19,696 nucleotides of DNA from Bacteroidales bacterium UBA6408. GTDB taxonomy: Bacteria > Bacteroidota > Bacteroidia > Bacteroidales > UBA932. A program made the position numbers and the translations under genes. The notes beneath the pieces were generated by a model. That model had not been told where the DNA came from. It made no database searches and was given only the letters and a program-made list of their open reading frames with translations. The stretch lies in contig DJPQ01000027.1 in assembly GCA_002439805.1 (NCBI GenBank), positions 676 through 20,371 of the forward strand. Reading direction: 5' to 3'. Shown piece by piece: positions 7,275-16,300 of the stretch; the first letter of the stretch is position 1, and every line of letters begins with the position of its first letter.

Positions 7275-8339
7275 ATGAAGACTGTCAGGAATATATGTGC
7301 GGCCGGGGCTGTGCTGCTCGGCGCAGCGCTGCTCTCCGGCTGTGACAATGTGAAGATAAGCGTGAATTTCAGGAAACCCGTCCCCGAGAAACTGCCCGTG
7401 AGGGTCAAGGTTGAGGCTGTCGGCTCGGCGTCGTCCGCCACGACAAAGACTTACGTCGGGCGCGTCGAGGCATCGAAGAGCACGACCGTACTTTCCCCGT
7501 TTCCGGCGGAGCTTGAAAAGATTAACGTGCAGCAGGGACAGACCGTCCGTGCGAACCAGCAGGTGGCGAAAGTCTATTCCGCAGCCGTGGCCAGCACCCT
7601 CAGCTCGGCGCGCGCCACCATGCTTCAGGCACAGGATGCCTACGACCGCCTTCAGGCGGTGAAGGACAACGGGAGCGTGCCTCCGGTGAAGCTCGTTGAG
7701 GTGGAGACGGCCCTTGCCAGAGCCAAGGCTGCGCTCGCTTCCGCGCAGAAGGCCGCCTGCGACTGCTCAGTGAAGGCTCCGTTCGCCGGAACCGTAAGCG
7801 AGATTTACTGCGAGGAGGGTGAGGACATCGCCATCGCCCAGCCGATAGTCAAGATTGTCGACTTGAACTCACTCGAAATCAGCATATCCGTTCCTGAGAC
7901 CGAAATCTCCTCTTATGCCGCAGGTTCTGTTGCGGACGTGACGGTTGCGGCGATTTCGGACACTCCGGTCCGCGCCCGTCTCGTCCGCAAGGGCGTTGAC
8001 GCTTCCGTGGCGGCGCACAGTTATGACTGCCGTCTTGTCCTTGAGACTCCTCTCAAGAATCTCATGCCCGGAATGATCTGCAAGGTCGTGTTCCGCGCAT
8101 CGGCGAATGACCCTGAACTTCCGGTTATTCCGGCATCGGTCATCCGCACGGACAATGCAGGACGCTATGTCTGGACGGTTAGCGACGGCAATGTCGTGGA
8201 GAAGAAATATGTCACCACGGGGGACTTCGCCGGCAAGGGAGTGAAGATTCTCTCCGGTCTTGAGACGGGAGACCTTCTCATCGTGGAAGGCGCGGCCAAG
8301 GTCAGCACGGGAATGAAGGTGGAAACCGTCACGGAGTAG
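7275..8339 (+). CDS. RND efflux periplasmic adaptor subunit (membrane fusion protein), lipoprotein
   Basis: This 354-residue protein is the periplasmic link between the inner-membrane RND pump and the outer-membrane channel. A lipoprotein signal ends in LLSGC with the acylated cysteine at 23. The first half-lipoyl segment (TTVLSPFPAELEKINVQQGQTVRANQQVAKVY, about residues 72-103) is followed by a short alpha-hairpin (about 105-155, rich in Ala, Gln and Lys). The second half-lipoyl segment is CSVKAPFAGTVSEIYCEEGEDIAIAQPIVKIV (about 160-193), followed by beta-barrel (DVTVAAISDTPVRARLVRKG) and membrane-proximal domains up to GDLLIVEGAAKV. The order and length are typical for HlyD/AcrA-type adaptors. 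The stop codon is 7 nt before the permease ATG, so the two genes are almost certainly co-transcribed. Confidence 0.92.
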   Translation: MKTVRNICAAGAVLLGAALLSGCDNVKISVNFRKPVPEKLPVRVKVEAVGSASSATTKTYVGRVEASKSTTVLSPFPAELEKINVQQGQTVRANQQVAKVYSAAVASTLSSARATMLQAQDAYDRLQAVKDNGSVPPVKLVEVETALARAKAALASAQKAACDCSVKAPFAGTVSEIYCEEGEDIAIAQPIVKIVDLNSLEISISVPETEISSYAAGSVADVTVAAISDTPVRARLVRKGVDASVAAHSYDCRLVLETPLKNLMPGMICKVVFRASANDPELPVIPASVIRTDNAGRYVWTVSDGNVVEKKYVTTGDFAGKGVKILSGLETGDLLIVEGAAKVSTGMKVETVTE

Positions 8340-8346
8340 GGGGGCT

Positions 8347-11300
8347 ATGGAGCAGAAGAAAGGATTGGTGTCAAAGATCGTCCGGGGGGCGATTGAGCAC
8401 AATAACATAGTCAGGCTTTTCCTTGTCCTGCTCATCGGAGGTGGAATCCTCGGTCTGGTGAATATGAACAAGGACGAGTTCCCGACTTTCGAGATAAAAC
8501 AGGGGCTCATCGCCGCCGTCTATCCCGGCGCAGACGTGCATCAGGTGGAGGAAGAGGTGGGGAAGCCCCTCGAGAAACTCCTCTTCTCGATGAAGGAAAT
8601 CAACAGGAAGAACACCAAGGTCGTCAGCAAGGACGGCATCTGCTATGTCTATACGGACCTCACGACTCCCGCCGACAAGAAAAATGAAATCTGGTCTAAG
8701 ATACGCCTGCAGTTGGAAACCTTCAGGCAGACGCTCCCGCCCGGCGTACTCGCGATTGTAGTTCTCGACGACTTCAGCGACCTCACTTCCGTCCTCATAG
8801 CCCTCGAATCCTCGGACAAGGGATATGTGGAGATGAAGGAATATGCCGATGACCTCTCCGACCGTCTGCGCACCATCCCCGAACTCGCGAACGCGAAGAT
8901 AATCGGAACGCAGAGCGAGGAGATTGCCGTGAACGTCGATATGGACCGTCTTGCAGCCTACGGCATATCCCCGACTTCGCTGATGCTCGAATATCAGACG
9001 GCGGGCATCCAGGCGCTCGGAGGCACGTTCACGACGGACTACACCTCCTCTCCGGTGCATATACAGAAGACCATCACCGACGAGCAGGAACTCGCCGACA
9101 AGATAATCTGGTCATCCACCGACGGGCAGGCGCTCCGCCTGAAGGACGTCGCCACCATCGTGCGCCACATCAAGGATCCGACATCGCTCGTCACCTACAA
9201 CGGCAACACCGCCATCGTCATTTCCATCGAGATGCGTCCGGACAACAACATCGTCGCGTTCGGAAAGGAGGTTGACCGCGTGCTCGCCGAGTTTATGGAG
9301 GACGCTCCGGACAGTCTGAAAGTCTCGCGCATCACCGACCAGCCTAAGGTTGTAGGCGACTCCGTGTGGTCGTTCCTGCGCGACCTCGTCATCTCCATGC
9401 TTGTGGTCATCTTCGTGATGCTCATGCTCTTCCCGATGCGCTCGGCGCTGATTGCATCCTCCGGCGTGCCGGTCTGCACGGCCATCGCCATCGCCCTTAT
9501 GTATATTTTCGGCATCTGCCTGAACACCGTCTCGCTCGCGGCGCTCATCGTCGTGCTCGGAATGATTGTGGATGACTCCATCATCACGATGGACGGCTAC
9601 ATGGACCACCTTGGCCGCGGGACGTCTCCTCTCGATGCGGCCACTGCCAGTGCCCAGGAGCTCTTCTCGCCGATGTTCATGGCGACTTTCGCCATAAGCG
9701 CCATGTTCTTCCCGATGACCGGCATAATTTCCGGCTACCTCGGCGATTTCGTAGCCACATTCCCATGGGTAATCGCCTTCTCGCTGATGACCTCGCTCGC
9801 CTACGCCGTGCTTGTCGTTCCCTCGCTGGAGGTCAGGTTCATAAAGACAGCCCAGAAGGAAAGTTCGGAGAACATCATCACCAGATTCCAGAATGTCCTG
9901 TTCAACGGTCTTCAGAGGGGCTACGACTTCATGCAGGACAAGTGCTTCAGGCACCCTGCCCTCACGATTTTCTCCGGAGTCGCCGCCATCGCCCTCGGAC
10001 TGCTGATGTTCTCGCGGATGAACATCCAGCTCATGCCTATGGCCGCCCGCCCGGTCTTTGCCGTCGAGGTCTATCTCGACCCTACGGCCGGCCTTGACAA
10101 GACCGCCGAGGTCGCCGACTCTCTCGCCTCGATGCTGAGGAAGGACAGCCGCATCACCTCCGTCACAGAATTCATCGGCACGGGCACGCCGCGCTTCCAC
10201 TGCACCTATTCCCCGATTCTTCCGGGCAAGAACGTCGCGCAGCTCATAGTGAACACAAAGTCCAACCGCGCCACGGAGGAATTCCTCAAGGAATGTGAGG
10301 ACCAATACGAGCATTATTTCCCCGAGGCCATAATCCATGTCAAGCAGATGGACTATCAGGGCGTGGCCTCGCCTGTCGAGGTCGAGGTCTTCGGCGAAGA
10401 CTACGGGCAGATTCAGGCAGTTGCGGACTCCGTGAAGGCCTATATGGCCGGGCTCGATATGCTCAAGTGGGTTCACTCCGACGCCGACTGGTTCACTCCG
10501 TCCGTCTCGCTCGAACTTGACGGCGAAGAAGCCATGCGCCTGGGCGTGAACCGCACCCTGATGAACCTTTCGCTGGCCGGGGAGATGAACGGCCTGCGGC
10601 TCACCTCGCTCCGTGAGGGGAATAATGTGATACCGGTGAACCTCTACTCCGACAACATCAACTCGCACTCCGCCTACGAGGACATCTCCAACTCCCTCGT
10701 CCCTACCGCCATGCCCGGCGTGATGGTGCCCGTCCGTCAGGTGGCCGCGGTCAATCCTGAATGGGAGCCGGCCTCGCTCACCCGCATCGACGGCAGGCAG
10801 GTCATCGTCGTCGGCGCCGACATGAAGTTCGGCAAAAGCCAGCCGACTGCCGTCAAGGCAATAAAGAAATACCTCAAGACAGCGGACATCCCGGAGGGCG
10901 TCACCGTGAAGTTCGGCGGGCTCAACGGCGTGAACAGCCAGATGGGACCCGAGATAGCCCTCTCGTTCATCGCAGCCGTGATGATTCTCTTCTTCTTCCT
11001 GCTCTTCCATTTCAAGAAAATTTCCCTCGCCGTCCTGACCCTCGTCCTCAGCACCCTATGCCTCTTCGGCGCTTTCTTCGGCCTCTGGATTTTCGGCCTC
11101 GACTTCTCCATGACAGCCGTCCTCGGACTCATCTCGCTTGTCGGCATCATAGTCCGCAACGGAATCCTTATGTTCGAATACGCCGAGGAACTCCGCTTCG
11201 AACAGGGAATCTCGGTCAAGGAAGCCGCCGAACTCGCCGGAAAGCGCCGTATGCGTCCGATTTTCCTCACCTCCTGCACCACCGCCCTCGGAGTGCTCCC

Positions 11301-11508
11301 GATGATAATCAGCGGCGACCTCCTCTGGATGCCGATGGGAGTCGTAATCTGCTTCGGCACAATGCTTTCCGTCATCCTCATCACCCTAATAATGCCCGTC
11401 TCCTACTGGCAGATTTTCCGTGGTGCAGACAAAAAGAACCCCGTCCCGTCTCCGGAAATCCCGCCGCAGGACGATAATTCTGAGGTCGTTGAACCTGTTG
11501 AAGCATAA
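8347..11508 (+). CDS. RND-family efflux pump permease
   Basis: This 1053-residue protein is the proton-driven inner-membrane pump of a tripartite efflux system, of the usual RND length. It has an N-terminal membrane helix (about 20-38), a large periplasmic porter domain, a helix bundle (about 335-500), a second periplasmic domain and a second bundle (about 870-1030). The proton-relay aspartates are present in TM4 as GMIVDDSII (D409 and D410). In the TM10 motif (GIIVRNGILM) arginine (R937) stands where AcrB has its essential lysine (KNAIL). The N-terminal motif FPTFEIKQGLIAAVYPGAD corresponds to the conserved start of the first porter subdomain. It lies between adaptor and outer-membrane factor genes in the standard order. 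The sequence does not reveal whether drugs, bile salts or metabolites are exported; the porter loops are not CusA-like enough to suggest metal. Confidence 0.93.
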   Translation: MEQKKGLVSKIVRGAIEHNNIVRLFLVLLIGGGILGLVNMNKDEFPTFEIKQGLIAAVYPGADVHQVEEEVGKPLEKLLFSMKEINRKNTKVVSKDGICYVYTDLTTPADKKNEIWSKIRLQLETFRQTLPPGVLAIVVLDDFSDLTSVLIALESSDKGYVEMKEYADDLSDRLRTIPELANAKIIGTQSEEIAVNVDMDRLAAYGISPTSLMLEYQTAGIQALGGTFTTDYTSSPVHIQKTITDEQELADKIIWSSTDGQALRLKDVATIVRHIKDPTSLVTYNGNTAIVISIEMRPDNNIVAFGKEVDRVLAEFMEDAPDSLKVSRITDQPKVVGDSVWSFLRDLVISMLVVIFVMLMLFPMRSALIASSGVPVCTAIAIALMYIFGICLNTVSLAALIVVLGMIVDDSIITMDGYMDHLGRGTSPLDAATASAQELFSPMFMATFAISAMFFPMTGIISGYLGDFVATFPWVIAFSLMTSLAYAVLVVPSLEVRFIKTAQKESSENIITRFQNVLFNGLQRGYDFMQDKCFRHPALTIFSGVAAIALGLLMFSRMNIQLMPMAARPVFAVEVYLDPTAGLDKTAEVADSLASMLRKDSRITSVTEFIGTGTPRFHCTYSPILPGKNVAQLIVNTKSNRATEEFLKECEDQYEHYFPEAIIHVKQMDYQGVASPVEVEVFGEDYGQIQAVADSVKAYMAGLDMLKWVHSDADWFTPSVSLELDGEEAMRLGVNRTLMNLSLAGEMNGLRLTSLREGNNVIPVNLYSDNINSHSAYEDISNSLVPTAMPGVMVPVRQVAAVNPEWEPASLTRIDGRQVIVVGADMKFGKSQPTAVKAIKKYLKTADIPEGVTVKFGGLNGVNSQMGPEIALSFIAAVMILFFFLLFHFKKISLAVLTLVLSTLCLFGAFFGLWIFGLDFSMTAVLGLISLVGIIVRNGILMFEYAEELRFEQGISVKEAAELAGKRRMRPIFLTSCTTALGVLPMIISGDLLWMPMGVVICFGTMLSVILITLIMPVSYWQIFRGADKKNPVPSPEIPPQDDNSEVVEPVEA

Positions 11509-11520
11509 AATTTTAGGAAA

Positions 11521-12987
11521 ATGAAATATACTCACATACGAAGACTCACGGCCACCGCAGCGGCTCTCGCCCTCTTCGCGACTCAGCTCTCTCCCGACGT
11601 CGCCGCGCAGTCCGTAGTCTCTGAAAACAAGGAATCCGTCGCCTCCGACCTTTCCGGCAAAGCCGGAACACGCTCGCTGACGCTCGCCGCCTGCCGCGAG
11701 ATGGCCATGCGCAACAACGCCGCTCTCAACAACGCCGCCCTCGATGTCCGCGCCGCATGGCTCCGCAAGCAGGAAGCCCTCTCCGAATACTTCCCGCGTG
11801 TCTCCGCCTCCGCCCTCGGCTACTGGGCGATGAACCCGCTTCTCGAAATCGGAGTCACCGACATTCTCGGCAACAACGACTTCGCGTGGAACCTCAGCAG
11901 CGAACTTGAATCCTACGGCTCGCTCTACGGCATAAACACGAAATATACCGCCTTCAAACAGGGCTACTCCGCATCCGTCATGGCGCTCCAGCCGCTCTAT
12001 GCCGGCGGCCGCATCGTCACCGGCAACCGTCTCGCCGCCCTCGGAGTCGAAGCCGCGCAGCTTCAGAAAGGCATCCGCCATCGCGAGACGAAAGAGACCG
12101 TTGACAGCCTCTGGTGGCAGGTCGTCTCGCTCTCCGACAAGCTCGAAACCCTCGACTATCTTGACGGCACTCTCGACACGCTCTACTCCAGCCTCTCGGC
12201 GGCAATCGGCTCCGGCCTCGCCGCCGAGACCGACATCCTCCGGCTCGAACTAAAGCGCAATGAACTGCAGGCGGCCCGCAGGAAGGTCACGAGCGGCATA
12301 CGCCTCTCCAAGATGAACCTTTTCAACGCCATAGGCCAGCCCTACACCGTCTATTCCTCCAACGCCACCCCCGAGCGTCCCTTCCTTGACTCCCTCACGC
12401 TCGACTCCGTCTCCGAACTGCCCGCCGCCCCGGACTCATACTGGCGCGACGAGGACGAGATTGTCGCCTCCATGCAGGAAACCCGCCTGCTCGACCTTCA
12501 GGTCAGGGCCAAGCGGCTGGAAAAGCGCCTCGCCATAGGGGAGGCCCTCCCGCAGGTTGCGGTCGGCGCCTCCGCCGGCTACTCCAACCTCTACGACAAG
12601 GGCAGGAGCAACGTCATCGCCTTCGCCACCGTCCAGATCCCGCTGTCCGACTGGGGCAAGACCGCCCGCCGCGCCCAGCGCCTCGGCACCGAAATCGAGA
12701 AGGCCGAGAATGACCGCGCCTACCTCGACAGCCAGCTCCGCCTTCTCGTCGGCAAGCTCTGGCTCGACCTCACCTCCGCCTACGACGCCTGGCAGCTCGC
12801 CGAAGAGACCCTCGCCAACTCCCGCCGCATCTACGAGGTCTCCCTCTCCAACTACTCCGCCGGCCTCATTCCCCTTCAGGACCTCCTCCAGGCCGAGACC
12901 GCCTACCGCACCGACGCCTCCGCCCGCATCGACGCGCTAATCGCCTACCGCACCGCCGTCGTCGCCTACACGGGGAGGGGCGAATAA
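11521..12987 (+). CDS. TolC-family outer-membrane efflux channel
   Basis: This 488-residue protein is the outer-membrane exit duct of the pump encoded just upstream, only 12 nt after the permease stop codon. A signal peptide (about 1-29, ending ALFATQLSPDVAAQ) precedes two outer-membrane efflux (OEP) repeats made of long helices. The first begins near residue 57 (LTLAACREMAMRNNAALNNA) and the second near 320 (long Leu/Arg/Glu-rich helix, then PQVAVGASAGYSNLYDKG and IPLSDWGKTARRAQRL). The length is typical. The final segment, ARIDALIAYRTAVVAYTGRGE, is repeated almost unchanged in a remnant at 18952-19024. Codon use is strongly GC-rich, especially in the last third. No convincing terminator lies immediately after the gene, but an imperfect hairpin begins 19 nt downstream. 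Confidence 0.93.
   Translation: MKYTHIRRLTATAAALALFATQLSPDVAAQSVVSENKESVASDLSGKAGTRSLTLAACREMAMRNNAALNNAALDVRAAWLRKQEALSEYFPRVSASALGYWAMNPLLEIGVTDILGNNDFAWNLSSELESYGSLYGINTKYTAFKQGYSASVMALQPLYAGGRIVTGNRLAALGVEAAQLQKGIRHRETKETVDSLWWQVVSLSDKLETLDYLDGTLDTLYSSLSAAIGSGLAAETDILRLELKRNELQAARRKVTSGIRLSKMNLFNAIGQPYTVYSSNATPERPFLDSLTLDSVSELPAAPDSYWRDEDEIVASMQETRLLDLQVRAKRLEKRLAIGEALPQVAVGASAGYSNLYDKGRSNVIAFATVQIPLSDWGKTARRAQRLGTEIEKAENDRAYLDSQLRLLVGKLWLDLTSAYDAWQLAEETLANSRRIYEVSLSNYSAGLIPLQDLLQAETAYRTDASARIDALIAYRTAVVAYTGRGE
12921..12984 (+). repeat. Left copy of the tolC 3'-end direct repeat
   Basis: This 64-nt stretch, the last codons of tolC, matches 18952-19015 at 61 of 64 positions. The two copies enclose the surface-lipoprotein module. 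Two of the three differences are synonymous; the third changes Ala to Ser. Confidence 0.9.
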
Positions 12988-13005
12988 AAAGCGGCCTGCT
13001 GCGTT

Positions 13006-13085
13006 GCAGGGTTTGGTGAAATGCTCACAGACGCCAAGGCTGCTGCGCTTTCACCTTCGCCCTGCGCCTTGCATCCCGTCTTTTT
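13006..13085 (+). terminator. Imperfect hairpin, possible terminator of the efflux operon
   Basis: The arms gcaggg/ccctgc (13006-13011, 13060-13065) and ggtgaaa/tttcacc (13015-13021, 13049-13055) pair around a 27-nt loop, with a small internal loop between them. A T-run (13081-13085) follows, but about 15 nt away, so intrinsic termination is uncertain. Confidence 0.35.
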
Positions 13086-13175
13086 CTTCACCCCTCCCTC
13101 TCAGCACATTAACTAAAAGCCTCCCAAGTATGCTGCTTTGCGGTCATCTGGGGGCTTATTATCGGGGTGGCTTGG

Positions 13176-13240
13176 GGAAGCTTCAAAAATCCTCGCCGTC
13201 TTTGTTGAAGAATTTGTGCCATTTGCCACAAAATCTTCAA
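13176..13240. repeat. Left copy of a 65-nt hairpin repeat
   Basis: A 29-nt left flank (13176-13204) precedes a hairpin with arms ttgaagaatttgtg (13205-13218) and cacaaaatcttcaa (13227-13240), pairing at 13 of 14 positions around the 8-nt loop ccatttgc. The related copy at 19035-19099 matches the flank at 24 of 29 positions but carries the loop as its reverse complement. Confidence 0.85.
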
Positions 13241-13260
13241 TTGTGCTTATGAAAAAAACT

Positions 13261-13291
13261 TTTGTAATTTGCTGATTAAGAATTACCTTTG
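13261..13291 (+). promoter_or_regulatory. Bacteroidetes-type promoter of the chimeric lipoprotein gene
   Basis: TTTG at 13261-13264 and TACCTTTG at 13284-13291 are 19 nt apart, the best consensus match in the window. Transcription would start near 13297, giving a leader of about 40 nt. The promoter begins 20 nt after the hairpin repeat, so the hairpin sits where an upstream regulator could act. Confidence 0.7.
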
Positions 13292-13335
13292 TAGCAATTA
13301 GCTGAAAACGAACTATTTAACAAAAAATAAGCACC

Positions 13336-16300
13336 ATGAAAAAGTTAATCTCGCCTGCCCTTGTATGGGGGGGGATTCTATTGACAGCCAGCCTGTTAGG
13401 CGGCTGCCGCGAACTTGAGGAGAAAATCGACTCCGTGAGCTCAAGGGTTGACCAAATCGAGAACACCCGAATCAAGACAATCAACGAACAGATCAAGGCC
13501 ATCGAGACTTCGCTCCCGAAACTTGAGCAGACCGACAAGGAACTGAAGGGCTACATCGAGAGCCTCGAGACCACGGCTGCTGACCTCCGCAAGTCAATCA
13601 CCGAATCCGAATCCAAGATCACCGCGCTGGAACAGGAACTTGACCGCGCCGCCGAAGACGCGAAGAAGTCCGACAGCGCCCTGAAATCCGACCTCGAACA
13701 GCAGATTTCCACAGCCAAGTCCGACGTGCTCGCGCAGCTCGCCTCCGCGAAGTCGGCGCTGGAGGGCAGGCTCGAACAGATTGAACAGACCGTAGAACAG
13801 CTCCGGGCCAAGGACACCGAACTCGAAAAGAAAATCTCGGACCTCAGGACCTACACCGACGGCGAAATCAGCTCGGCGAAGGACTGGGCAAGCGCCACCT
13901 TCGCCACCCTCGAACAGTACAACACCCTCGCCTCCGACATCGCCGGCATCCGCGGCACGGTGGAGTCCCTGAACGCCTCCGTCGCAGCCCTTGAGGAGCA
14001 GCTCTCGACGACGGTCAGCGCCGAGGTCGCCAAGGCGGTCGAGCCGATCCGTGAGCAGCTGAAGTCCGACATAGCCTCGGACATAACGAGGGACTACACG
14101 TCCGCCATCGCCTCCGCCCGCACGGACATGGAGAAGGCATGGAAGGCCGCCATCTCGAAGTCCATTGCCGCATCCGAGTCATCCATGAAGGAATGGGTGA
14201 ACAGCGCCCTCACCGGCTACAGCACGGTGTCCGAGACCGACTCGAAGATAGCCGCGCTGAAGTCCGAACTCGAGGGCGAGCTGAAGTCCCAGAAGACCTA
14301 CCTCGAAGGCCTCGTCGCGGGCCTGCGCACGGACATGGAAAAACAGACAGCGGCCAACGCCGAACTCATCGGCGGCCTGCGCACCGACCTCACGAAGCTC
14401 CAGGGCGACGTCGAGTCCAACACCGGCCTCATCGGGGAGAACGCGGAGGCCATCAAGGCAAACCTCAGGTCCATAGAGGAGAACGCATCGAAGATAGCGG
14501 ACAACGCCAAGTCCATCGGCGAGAACGCCGGCAGGATTTCCGACAACGCCGCGGCCATAAGCAGGAACACTGAGGACATCGAAACCAACGGCACCGACAT
14601 CGCGGCGAACAGGAAGCTCATCGACGCGAACAAGACGGCCATAGACTCCAACACGAAACTCCTCTCCGAGACCCGCACGGCGCTGAGCGCCCTCAAGACC
14701 GCCTCCGAAAAGGGCATCGCCGACAACAAGTCCGCAATAGCCGAGAACGCGAGGAAAATCGCCGCCAACGCCGAGGCGATAGGCACCAACGCCGCGAACA
14801 TAGCGTCGAACGCCTCCCTCATCTCGTCCAACACCACGGCGATAGGCAACAACGCCGCCGCCATCTCCGACAACGCGGCGGCCATAGCGCAGCTCCGCGC
14901 CGACCTTGAGACGGCAAGGACGGAACTCACCGAGGCCTACACCGAGGCCATCAAGACGGCAGTCAACAGCCTCGACGGGAAGCTCACCGCCGAGCTCGCC
15001 AGGAGCGTCAGCGACGTCAACGCGAGGATCGACGACGAGGTCAAGGACATAAACGAAACCATCACCAAGCTCACGACCCGTGTCAAGACCCTCGAGACCG
15101 AGGTGAAGAACATCAAGGCGGCAATCTACAGCATCCAGACGGACATCGAGGAAATCAACTCAAGAATTGAGGCCCTCACCGCCCGCATCCAGTCCATAAG
15201 CTTCGTCCCGGACTACTCCGACGGCAGGGCGACGATGTACTACACCAACGGCGACGGCGGGATAACTCCGGGCTCGACGACCCTGCGCTTCGAGATACAG
15301 CCCGCGAGCGCCGCGTCCGACCTCGCGGCGGTGTGGAGCAGCGCCCTCAGCCTCAAGGCGGTCTATACGGTGACGAGGGCAACTGCGGGAGAGACCGTGG
15401 AACTCCCGATATCGAGCGTCACGGCAGGCGAGGGCATCCTCACGGTGGTCGCCTCCGGAGCGAACCTCGACGAGAGCTACTTCCGCAGCGGCATATCGGC
15501 TAACGTTCGCCTTCTGATAAGCAGCGGCAGCACGCAGAAGAGCTCGGAGTACATAAGCATGGTTCCGTGGACGACGGACAGGATATACATCCCGGACGCC
15601 AACTTCAAGGCGTATCTCGTCGACAGCTTCGACACCGACGGCGACGGGGAAATCTCCGAGGAGGAGGCCCTCGCGGTGACAGAAATCGACATCGCGGCCA
15701 GCCTCGCGACCATCCGTAGCCTCGCGGGCATAGAGTACTTCTCCAACCTCGCGCGTCTGGACTGCAGCTACAACCGCCTGACCGCGCTCGACCTCAGCCG
15801 CAACACGAAGCTCACCGAACTCAACGCGTCGAACAACAGCCTCGAAGGCATCGACCTCGGCGGCTGCGCAGCGCTCAGGGCCATAGACTGCTCAAGGAAC
15901 CGCCTCCAGACGCTCACGGTCAGCGGCTCTAAGTCGCTCGAAGCTCTCAACTGCGCAGGCAACAAGCTCGTGTCTCTCAATGTGGCTCAGAACAAGGAGC
16001 TGAAGACGCTTGGCTGCGGTGACAACAGCCTCGCCGCCCTGAACGTCTCCAACTGCCGCCTGCTCACGGAGTTTCGCTGCGCGAACAACCAGCTGACTGC
16101 CATTGACCTCGCGAAGAACACAGAACTCGTGAAGCTCGACTGCGGCGGCAACGCCATCAAGGCGCTTGACCTCACGAAAGCCTCCAAACTGGCTGAGCTC
16201 TCCTGCGGAAGCAACGCCCTCACGCACCTCTTCCTCGGCAACTGCACGGCGCTCACCAAGCTCGACTGCCGTGGCAACTCCCTCACCGGCCTCGACCTTT

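Larger units (their letters stand above)
12988..13335 (+). other. Intergenic region between tolC and the chimeric lipoprotein gene
   Basis: This 348-nt gap has no gene I can support. In order it holds an imperfect inverted repeat (13006-13065) with a T-run at 13081-13085, a stretch of unremarkable sequence, the left copy of the hairpin repeat (13176-13240), and a consensus promoter (13261-13291) with a leader of about 40 nt. An 82-codon open frame starting at 13004 has no family features or plausible start region. Confidence 0.7.

Noticed and set aside
9112..11010. 632-codon open frame on the minus strand inside the permease gene
   Set aside because: It is antisense to a strongly conserved RND permease, is His/Glu/Asp/Arg-rich as expected from reversed GC-rich codons, and shows no domain.
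13004..13252. 82-codon frame after tolC as a small gene
   Set aside because: It covers an imperfect hairpin and the repeated 65-nt element, lacks a promoter or recognisable features, and the repeat's copy does not keep the same frame.
14410..14920. Regularly spaced repeats in DNA suggesting a CRISPR array
   Set aside because: The 21-nt periodicity is the codon pattern of the I-x-x-N heptads inside an open reading frame; there are no identical repeats with unique spacers and no cas genes.
14298..14930. 210-codon minus-strand frame opposite the coiled coil, rich in hydrophobic residues
   Set aside because: The hydrophobic repeats are the complement of the heptad codons, with no independent evidence of a membrane protein.
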